From: Acidaminococcaceae bacterium
GTDB taxonomy: Bacteria > Bacillota > Negativicutes > Acidaminococcales > Acidaminococcaceae
Length of the DNA: 5,549 nt
Assembly: GCA_003512125.1 (NCBI GenBank)
Contig: DOSQ01000054.1
Coordinates: 1 to 5,549, forward strand
Direction: 5' to 3'
Positions 1-4,494 of this stretch are shown piece after piece (position 1 is the first letter of the stretch; every line of letters begins with the position of its first letter). Under the pieces are notes generated by a model. The model did no database searches. It was not told where the DNA came from and saw only the letters and a list, made by a program, of their open reading frames with translations. The position numbers and the translations under genes were made by a program.

Positions 1-776
1 CCGTTACTGTACCGCCGCAGGATGGCAAAAGCTGTATCCATGATGGGAAGGCCCAGCGCCACAGCCGGCACGATCAGCGCAATCGTAGCCGCACTTTTTA
101 CCGCGCCGAAAATCGCGATCGCCGCCAGCATGTAACCGATGAACATGCTGCCCGTATCCCCCATAAAAATGGTAGCCGGATTAAAATTATAATGGATAAA
201 TCCGAAGATACCGCCCGCCAAGGCTGCCGTCAGGGTCGCCACCGGATAATACCCCTGATGGACCGCCACCAGGATAATGGTAATGGAAGCGATGCCGGAC
301 ACACCGGCTGCCAGACCGTCCAGACCGTCGATCAGGTTTACTACATTAATAAAACTGATGACCCAGAAAATCGTAAAGGGGATGGACAGGTATTCCAGAT
401 AGAAGTAACCGCCAAATGGATTGTTCAGCCATTCGATCTTTATATCAAAGGCCACCAGGATACAGGCTGCCAGAATCTGTCCCAGCAGCTTTACTTTGGC
501 AGGCAGGGAATACTTGTCGTCCAGTATGCCCACGATTACAATCCAGGAACCGCCCAACAGGATCCCCATCAGATCCCGGGTAATAGGCAGACTGCAGACA
601 ACCGCAAGAACGAACGCCATAAAAATAGCAAGTCCGCCCAGACGGGGCATAATACGCGTATGCACTTTTCGTTTATCAGGTTTATCCACTGCCCCGATGG
701 CAAAAGCCAGTTTTTTTACATAGGGTGTTAAAAGAAAACCGGCCAGCAAGGCAATGACAAAAGCTAAAATATACAA
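1..776 (-). CDS. wecA: WecA/TagO/MraY-family undecaprenyl-phosphate glycosyl-1-phosphate transferase (3' end cut by window edge)
   Basis: This is an integral membrane enzyme that moves a sugar-1-phosphate, most likely GlcNAc-1-P from UDP-GlcNAc, onto undecaprenyl phosphate. That step starts an envelope polymer such as teichoic acid, O-antigen or a capsule. The 258 visible residues show PRLGG (44-48), the Asp-rich GILDD (83-87), NLIDGLDGLAAG (147-158) and FNPATIFMGDTGS (198-210). These are family hallmarks for Mg and substrate binding. About nine hydrophobic segments alternate with them, the first at residues 2-17. The family is usually 320-360 residues, so roughly the last quarter lies beyond position 1, including the expected His-rich loop. 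No ATG fits: the frame has a stop at 822-824, and the first in-frame ATG is residue 43, which would remove the first membrane helix. The TTG at 774-776 has GAGG at 785-788, 8 nt upstream, and is the best start. The family is certain; WecA versus TagO cannot be settled without the polymer genes. The symbol is the generic one. Confidence 0.9.
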   Translation of the reverse strand, partial: MYILAFVIALLAGFLLTPYVKKLAFAIGAVDKPDKRKVHTRIMPRLGGLAIFMAFVLAVVCSLPITRDLMGILLGGSWIVIVGILDDKYSLPAKVKLLGQILAACILVAFDIKIEWLNNPFGGYFYLEYLSIPFTIFWVISFINVVNLIDGLDGLAAGVSGIASITIILVAVHQGYYPVATLTAALAGGIFGFIHYNFNPATIFMGDTGSMFIGYMLAAIAIFGAVKSAATIALIVPAVALGLPIMDTAFAILRRYSN

Positions 777-784
777 CCAACAGA

Positions 785-788
785 CCTC
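785..788 (-). promoter_or_regulatory. Ribosome binding site that decides the TTG start of the transferase gene
   Basis: The minus strand reads GAGG at 788-785, followed by 8 nt and then TTG at 776-774. No ATG or GTG lies between the upstream in-frame stop (822-824) and the first membrane helix, so this site supports the TTG start. The match to the anti-SD sequence is short, so translation may be weak. Confidence 0.55.
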
Positions 789-799
789 GGTCTTTCTGC

Positions 800-833
800 A
801 AAAAATACGATTGCCTGTTCTTCAGCCAGGCAA
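800..833 (-). terminator. Second terminator-like hairpin upstream of the transferase gene
   Basis: On the minus strand TTGCCTG (833-827) pairs perfectly with CAGGCAA (817-811) around a 9-nt loop. A run of six T follows at 805-800. Five bases (TCGTA) separate the stem from the T-run, which is longer than ideal, so this may be a weak intrinsic terminator or an attenuator in the leader of the transferase gene. It lies just upstream of that gene's ribosome binding site. Confidence 0.45.
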
Positions 834-846
834 CTTACAACTTCGG

Positions 847-883
847 AAAAAAGTTCCGGCCTTACCGTCCGGCCAGCCTTTTC
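847..883 (-). terminator. Rho-independent terminator after the dCMP deaminase gene
   Basis: It begins directly after the TAG stop at 884-886. On the minus strand CTGGCC (876-871) pairs with GGCCGG (861-856), with one G-U pair, around a 9-nt loop. The A-rich stretch before the stem (GAAAAG, 883-878) can also pair with the T-rich stretch after it. Six T follow at 852-847. The GC stem, near-immediate T-run and position make it a good intrinsic terminator for the upstream operon. Confidence 0.62.
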
Positions 884-1354
884 CTATTTCTGTTCCGCGT
901 CCAGCACTTCCACCCGGATCCCGGAATCTGCCAGCATATCTTCCGCCAGCTTGTCGGGATACGGATCTTTAAATACGATCCGCTCAATACCCGCGTTGAT
1001 CAGAATCTTTGTACATACGACACAGGGCTGGTTAGTGCAGTAAAGGGTCCCCCCTTCTACCGACACGCCATGGACCGCAGCCTGTACGACCGCGTTCTGC
1101 TCCGCATGGATCCCCCGGCATAGCTCATGGTTCTTGCCCGAAGGCACATGCAGCTGTTCCCGCAGGCAGCCAACTTCCCCGCAGTGGGGCATTCCCTTGG
1201 GAGTGCCGTTGTAGCCTGTAGCGAGAATCTGTTTGTTTTTTACGATAACCGCGCCGACACTGCGGCGCAGGCAGGTAGAACGCTTGCTGACCACCTGGGC
1301 GATCTCCATAAAATAATGGTCCCAGTCCGGCCTCATCTCATTTCTGCTGCTCAT
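884..1354 (-). CDS. comEB: dCMP deaminase (ComEB type)
   Basis: This cytosolic zinc enzyme deaminates dCMP to dUMP, the substrate of thymidylate synthase. The 156 residues match the usual 150-190 of the family. The catalytic site is visible as HAEQN (83-87, His zinc ligand and Glu proton shuttle) and PCVVC (110-114, two Cys zinc ligands). The family signatures RSTCLRRSVGAV (25-36), ATGYNG (45-50) and CLREQL (63-68), plus extra Cys and His residues at 58, 63, 69 and 79, fit the dCMP deaminase subgroup rather than cytidine or tRNA-adenosine deaminases. The ATG at 1352-1354 is preceded by GAAGGG at 1360-1365, only 5 nt away. A second ATG at codon 7 has no better site. The gene follows upp after 113 bp, so both pyrimidine-salvage genes are adjacent. 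Many relatives are controlled by dCTP and dTTP; the sequence alone does not show this here. The name comes from Bacillus, where the gene sits in a competence operon; no competence role is implied. Confidence 0.95.
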   Translation of the reverse strand: MSSRNEMRPDWDHYFMEIAQVVSKRSTCLRRSVGAVIVKNKQILATGYNGTPKGMPHCGEVGCLREQLHVPSGKNHELCRGIHAEQNAVVQAAVHGVSVEGGTLYCTNQPCVVCTKILINAGIERIVFKDPYPDKLAEDMLADSGIRVEVLDAEQK

Positions 1355-1377
1355 AACAACCCTTCATTCTGCCGCCG

Positions 1378-1417
1378 TAAGCCGCCATGGGCGGCCTGAA
1401 CGCATTCCTGCGGCTTA
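1378..1417. repeat. GC-rich nested inverted repeats upstream of the dCMP deaminase gene
   Basis: TAAGCCGC (1378-1385) is perfectly inverted as GCGGCTTA (1410-1417). Inside it GCCGCC (1381-1386) is inverted as GGCGGC (1390-1395) around a 3-nt loop. The two stems share the 1381-1385 arm, so they exclude each other. Another GCCGCC at 1371-1376 could compete for 1390-1395. No T-run follows on either strand, so this is not a plain intrinsic terminator. Confidence 0.55.
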
Positions 1418-1439
1418 TGTAATTCTCCATTAATTATCA

Positions 1440-1467
1440 ATTATCTTTTTTAATTACAGTGTATTAA
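1440..1467 (-). promoter_or_regulatory. Weak candidate promoter for the dCMP deaminase gene in an AT-rich stretch
   Basis: The minus strand offers TTAATA (1467-1462, 4 of 6 to the -35 consensus), a 16-bp spacer and GATAAT (1445-1440, 5 of 6 to the -10 consensus). The stretch 1418-1470 is so AT-rich that such matches occur by chance, and the -35 box touches the upp stop codon. Treat it as a possibility only. Confidence 0.22.
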
Positions 1468-1476
1468 TTACAATGT
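1450..1476. repeat. Near-tandem 13-bp direct repeat across the upp stop codon
   Basis: The segment 1450-1462 and the segment 1464-1476 share TTAATTACA followed by A or G and then TGT, matching at 12 of 13 positions with one base between them. The second copy contains the last codons and the TAA of upp, so the 3' end of the gene looks duplicated just after its own stop. Confidence 0.6.
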
Positions 1477-2088
1477 GCCGAAGACCCGGTCGCCCGCATC
1501 CCCCAGCCCGGGAAGGATATAGGCTTTTTCGTTCAACTCTCGATCCACAGCCGCCGTATATATCTCCACATCCGGATGCTCTTTATTAATCACTTCAATG
1601 CCTTCCGGCGCTGCCACCAGCACCATGAGACAGATATTATGCAGGCCTTTTTCCTTTAACATGGTAATCGCCGCCGCCGCAGAACCGCCGGTTGCCAGCA
1701 TAGGATCCACCACGATGCATTTTGCGTCCATCTGCTTAGGAAGGCCGCAATAATACTCTACCGGTTTATGGGTTTCCGGATCGCGGTACAGGCCGATGTG
1801 TCCCACATGAGCATGGGGGATCATCTCCAGCACACCGTTCAGCAGACCCAGCCCCGCCCGCAGGATGGGAATAATGGTCACTTCCCCCTTCAGCCGGATC
1901 CCTGTCATCTTTTCCAGCGGTGTTTCTATTTCCACCGGTTCGGTCTCCCAGTTTTTCGTTACGTCATAGGTCATCAGGGAAGCAATTTCTCCCAACAACT
2001 CGCGGAAATTCTTGCTGTTGCAGTTTTTGTCGCGCATCATGGTCAGTTTATGTGCGATCAGCGGATGGTCTACTACGTGTACGTTCAT
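1468..2088 (-). CDS. upp: Uracil phosphoribosyltransferase
   Basis: The enzyme joins uracil and PRPP to give UMP and pyrophosphate, the main uracil-salvage step in the cytosol. The 206 residues match the usual 206-210. The N-terminus MNVHVVDHPLIAHK, PILRAGLG (74-81), the PRPP-binding loop VVDPMLATGGSA (126-137) and the uracil-binding GLGDAGDR (194-201) are all present and intact. The frame extends 13 codons further upstream, but the ATG at 2086-2088 starts the conserved N-terminus and has AAAGGAG at 2097-2103, 8 nt away. The gene lies 45 bp after the UPF0340 gene and probably shares its transcript. RpiB two genes upstream influences ribose-5-P, the precursor of PRPP. In Bacillus, upp is regulated with the pyrimidine supply; I see no PyrR-like leader in the short spacer. 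The 3' end carries a near-duplication of its last codons just past the stop. Confidence 0.97.
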   Translation of the reverse strand: MNVHVVDHPLIAHKLTMMRDKNCNSKNFRELLGEIASLMTYDVTKNWETEPVEIETPLEKMTGIRLKGEVTIIPILRAGLGLLNGVLEMIPHAHVGHIGLYRDPETHKPVEYYCGLPKQMDAKCIVVDPMLATGGSAAAAITMLKEKGLHNICLMVLVAAPEGIEVINKEHPDVEIYTAAVDRELNEKAYILPGLGDAGDRVFGTL

Positions 2089-2096
2089 GGGTAAGA

Positions 2097-2103
2097 CTCC
2101 TTT
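2097..2103 (-). promoter_or_regulatory. Ribosome binding site that decides the upp start
   Basis: AAAGGAG at 2103-2097 on the minus strand stands 8 nt before the ATG at 2088-2086. It excludes the longer reading that begins at 2127, which would place this strong site inside the coding region. Confidence 0.8.
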
Positions 2104-2133
2104 CAGGTTTTTATTTTTCAAAATCAAAATTAA

Positions 2134-2676
2134 TCAAAAATATTTTGCCCGTTCTCCCCCGATAAGCGGCGGACGTGTACGGGCTGCCGTAAGTACCGCT
2201 TCCCCGACGGTTTTCACCTGCAGGCGGACGGGCACCGCAACCCGTTTCAGATGCATGCCGATCAGCGTCTGCCCGATATCCATGCCTAAATCTGCCGTCA
2301 CTGATTCCACCACCACCGGGTGCGCAAACAGTTCATACGCCCGGCTGGCCGCACTGCCGCCGGCCTCCGGCACTGGATGCACCGTCACCTCTGTCAGCCC
2401 GAACCGTTCCAGTGCTTCTTCTTCCACAACCAATGCCCGGTTCAGGTGTTCACAGCACTGTACGGCCAGAAACAGTCCATGGGCCCGGGTCACAGCCAGC
2501 AACGCCGTAAGGATGGCTTCCGCCGTTTCCGGTGAACGGGCTGTTCCGATTTTGGATCCCAGCACCTCACTGGTGCTGCAGCCCAGCACAAAAATCCGTC
2601 CCGGTTTCGGCTGCGCGGCCCCGATCAGTTCTTCCGCAGCTGCGGTGACCGCAGCTGCAATCTGTGCCAAGTCCAT
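2134..2676 (-). CDS. UPF0340/YwlG (TIGR01440) family protein of unknown function
   Basis: This is a 180-residue soluble protein with no signal peptide or membrane helix. It belongs to the conserved family that includes Bacillus YwlG, whose biochemical role is not established as far as I know. Family blocks are visible: GCSTSEVLGSKIGT (32-45), QCCEHLNRALVVEEE (73-87), PVPEAGGSAA (101-110), GMDIGQTLIGMHL (131-143) and RTRPPLIGGERA (166-177). The vicinal cysteines 74-75 followed by Glu-His, together with Cys33, look like a possible active or metal site; that is inference. The ATG at 2674-2676 lies 3 bp past the rpiB stop, with GAGG inside the end of rpiB and an 8-nt spacing, so the two genes are almost certainly cotranscribed. 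In Bacillus the same neighbour order (rpiB-ywlG) is followed by glyA and upp; here upp comes directly. The family assignment is firm and the function open. Confidence 0.93.
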   Translation of the reverse strand: MDLAQIAAAVTAAAEELIGAAQPKPGRIFVLGCSTSEVLGSKIGTARSPETAEAILTALLAVTRAHGLFLAVQCCEHLNRALVVEEEALERFGLTEVTVHPVPEAGGSAASRAYELFAHPVVVESVTADLGMDIGQTLIGMHLKRVAVPVRLQVKTVGEAVLTAARTRPPLIGGERAKYF

Positions 2677-2679
2677 CTT

Positions 2680-3117
2680 TTATTCCTCAATCGCCATAAT
2701 CTTGTTCACCCGGCGTTCATGACGCCCGCCGGCGAACTCCGTATCCAGCCAGGCATCCAGAATACAGGTGGCCAGCCCGGCCCCCAGCACCCGTTCGCCC
2801 AGACAGATGACATTGGCGTTATTATGCTCCCGGCTCATGGTGGCGGAAAACACATCCCCGCACAGGGCCGCACGGATTCCCTTAACCTTATTGGCTGCCA
2901 TGGACATCCCGATACCGGTACCGCAGACCAGGATCCCCCGTTCCGCATTGCCAGTCGTAATTTTCTGACACACTTTCAGCGCAATGTCCGGATAGTCGCA
3001 GGACTCCTCCGTATAGGTCCCGGCATCAAGGAACTCGATCCCCCGTTCCGCCAGATGCTGTTTCAGTACTTCCTTCAGATGGATCCCGCCGTGATCGCTG
3101 CCGATTACAATCTTCAT
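2680..3117 (-). CDS. rpiB: Ribose-5-phosphate isomerase B (RpiB/LacAB family)
   Basis: The enzyme interconverts ribulose-5-P and ribose-5-P in the pentose phosphate pathway and so feeds PRPP and nucleotide synthesis. The 145 residues match the usual 140-150. Visible signatures are SDHGG (7-11), DYPD (41-44), CGTGIGMS (65-72) with the presumed catalytic Cys65, REHNNANV (96-103) and the phosphate-binding GRHERRV (131-137). The ATG at 3115-3117 has a consensus AGGAGG at 3124-3129, 6 nt upstream. The spacer before it holds a candidate extended -10 promoter, so rpiB may be the first gene of the unit rpiB, UPF0340, upp and dCMP deaminase. LacA/LacB sugar isomerases share this fold, but no lactose or galactose genes are nearby and the catalytic Cys pattern fits RpiB. 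An allose-6-P or related specificity cannot be excluded. Confidence 0.95.
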   Translation of the reverse strand: MKIVIGSDHGGIHLKEVLKQHLAERGIEFLDAGTYTEESCDYPDIALKVCQKITTGNAERGILVCGTGIGMSMAANKVKGIRAALCGDVFSATMSREHNNANVICLGERVLGAGLATCILDAWLDTEFAGGRHERRVNKIMAIEE

Positions 3118-3191
3118 AGACTGCCTCCTGATGGTCCCGAATCAAACTTCCGTTCTTTTCAAACAAAAACTGTTGCTTGCTTATTCAATCT

Positions 3192-3200
3192 ATTTTATCA
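3192..3200 (-). promoter_or_regulatory. Candidate extended -10 promoter for the rpiB-upp unit
   Basis: The minus strand reads TGATAAAAT (3200-3192), an extended -10 element (TG, one base, TAAAAT, 5 of 6 to consensus) in an AT-rich patch about 75 bp before the rpiB start. At 17-bp spacing the -35 region (3220-3215) is TGGTAC, a poor match. It overlaps the near-palindrome GTACTGTAC, which could be chance or an operator. Confidence 0.42.
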
Positions 3201-3239
3201 CAAAAAGCCGTACAGTACCACATACAGTTTTCAGACAAC

Positions 3240-3282
3240 GCCGGTCTCATGAATTAACCCCGCCGAAACAGACTAAACCGGC
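3240..3282 (-). repeat. Inverted repeat after the sua5 gene
   Basis: GCCGGT (3240-3245) is inverted as ACCGGC (3277-3282). With two more pairs, one of them a wobble in the minus-strand RNA, it makes a stem of about 8 bp around a 27-nt loop. It begins about 14 bases past the sua5 stop. No T-run follows, so it could protect an mRNA end or be a weak factor-dependent stop, but it is not a clear intrinsic terminator. Confidence 0.35.
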
Positions 3283-3296
3283 CTTTTCAGGAACGT

Positions 3297-4412
3297 TTAC
3301 TCCTCCACCGTCAGCAGCAGTTCCGGGAAACCGTGACCGCTCTTTACAGCAATTGTATTGTCATCGGCCAGCAGGATCTGATACCCTGCTGCTTTCCGCA
3401 GCCGGTTCATCACCGCCAGTCCCAGACCTTTTTCGTCCACGCCCATACCGACGATAAACTCCGGAGAGACCCTGTCAAAATCACGCAGCAGTTCATAGAG
3501 ATGCTCCGCCAGATCCGGTTTCCCCTGCCCCCAAGAAAAAATCTCCGCGGTATGGCCCCGGCGAAGGCTTTCCTCCAGCCTGGTTTTTACACTGTCGTCA
3601 CACAATACCCCGATATGCAATCCCTGTTTCTGGGCGCGCAGCACGGCTTCCGTCAGCCGCTGCGCCGCCTGTGTTCCTTCATACAGGTACATGGGAGCCT
3701 TCGGCGCGTAATGCCGGTATTTCATCCCCGGCGCTTTGGGGCGCAGGGCCGGATCCCCGTTCAGGGCCGGGTCGATCTCCACCGCGCCCAGCCGTTCTTC
3801 CAGCATTTCCCTGGTAATGCCGCCGGGCCGCAGGATCGTGGGCACGGGAGACGTTGTGTCCACAACGGTGGATTCCACTCCGATGCCGCAGTTGCCTCCG
3901 TCAAGGATCCCGGCCACTTTGCCGGTCATATCCTCCGCCACGTCCTGCGCATTGGTGGGGCTGGGCTTGCCGGACACATTGGCGCTGGGCGCCGCAATGG
4001 GACAGCCTGCCGCCCGGATCAGGGCCGCCGCCACCGGATGGGACGGCATCCGGACCGCCACCGTATCCAGCCCGGCCGCCACAATGTCCGGTACCAGGTC
4101 AGACCGTGGCACCACAATGGTCAGCGGTCCCGGCCAGAACGTATCCATCAGGGCCCGGGCGTTGGCGTTCAGGCCGCTGGTCAGCGGATAAATCTGTTCT
4201 GTATCCGCAATATGCAGGATCAGCGGGTTATCCGCCGGGCGCCCTTTGGCCGCAAATATTTTCGCCACCGCTTCTGCGTTCAGGCCGTCCGCCCCCAGAC
4301 CGTATACCGTTTCCGTGGGGAAAGCTACCACCTCGCCTGCTGCGATCAGTTCAGCTGCTTCCGCAATGGCCGTGTCCGGTTTTTTCTTCAATTCCCAGAA
4401 TTTCGTTTCCAT
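3297..4412 (-). CDS. ywlC: L-threonylcarbamoyladenylate synthase, Sua5/YwlC type
   Basis: The enzyme makes threonylcarbamoyl-AMP from threonine, bicarbonate and ATP. This is the first step of the t6A modification at position 37 of ANN-decoding tRNAs; TsaB, TsaD and TsaE finish it. The 371 residues show the two-domain Sua5 form. A YrdC domain (about 15-205) has FPTETVYGLG (31-40), KGRPADNPL (56-64) and the nucleotide-site SAN (143-145). A linker carries LRPGGITREML (194-204) and PGMKYRHYAPKAP (228-240). The C-terminal Sua5 domain ends in GLGLAVMNRLRKAAGY (329-344). About 27 residues follow, where relatives usually stop soon after this motif. The frame stays open upstream to 4583, inside prmC, but the ATG at 4410-4412 has AGGTGG at 4420-4425, 7 nt before it, and fits the family N-terminus. 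The prmC stop lies 82 bp upstream, the conserved Firmicutes order. Confidence 0.95.
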   Translation of the reverse strand: METKFWELKKKPDTAIAEAAELIAAGEVVAFPTETVYGLGADGLNAEAVAKIFAAKGRPADNPLILHIADTEQIYPLTSGLNANARALMDTFWPGPLTIVVPRSDLVPDIVAAGLDTVAVRMPSHPVAAALIRAAGCPIAAPSANVSGKPSPTNAQDVAEDMTGKVAGILDGGNCGIGVESTVVDTTSPVPTILRPGGITREMLEERLGAVEIDPALNGDPALRPKAPGMKYRHYAPKAPMYLYEGTQAAQRLTEAVLRAQKQGLHIGVLCDDSVKTRLEESLRRGHTAEIFSWGQGKPDLAEHLYELLRDFDRVSPEFIVGMGVDEKGLGLAVMNRLRKAAGYQILLADDNTIAVKSGHGFPELLLTVEE

Positions 4413-4419
4413 ACAATAT

Positions 4420-4425
4420 CCACCT
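4420..4425 (-). promoter_or_regulatory. Ribosome binding site that decides the sua5 start
   Basis: AGGTGG at 4425-4420 lies 7 nt before the ATG at 4412-4410. The other in-frame ATG at 4436-4434 has no such site, and the farthest one would overlap prmC by about 90 bp. Confidence 0.75.
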
Positions 4426-4472
4426 GCTATATCCATAACAATTGCGGCAGCCGCTGTCCGGTCTGTTCCCAC

Positions 4473-4492
4473 AAAACCGGCTGCAGGCAGCC
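4473..4492 (-). terminator. Weak terminator-like hairpin just after the prmC stop
   Basis: On the minus strand GGCTGC (4492-4487) pairs with GCAGCC (4484-4479), with realistically 5 pairs and a 4-nt loop. GG and then only four T (4476-4473) follow. It starts two bases past the prmC stop codon. The short T-run makes it at best a partial stop, so read-through into the sua5 gene is likely. Confidence 0.25.
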
Positions 4493-4494
4493 TG

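Noticed and set aside
192..731. Open frame of 179 codons on the plus strand
   Set aside because: It is antisense to the transferase gene, whose membrane segments and catalytic motifs are clear on the minus strand. The plus-strand translation is low in hydrophobic residues and resembles no family.
1381..1395. GCCGCC-ATG-GGCGGC hairpin as an intrinsic terminator of upp
   Set aside because: No T-run follows the stem on either strand, so it does not meet the pattern. It is kept as an inverted repeat only.
1451..1470. TAATTA hairpin after upp as a terminator
   Set aside because: The stem is six A-T pairs only, and on the transcribed strand it is followed by A rather than T.
2089..2127. Extra 13 codons in frame before upp, as an N-terminal extension or leader peptide
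   Set aside because: The strong AAAGGAG lies inside this stretch and points to the ATG at 2086-2088, which begins the conserved UPRT N-terminus.
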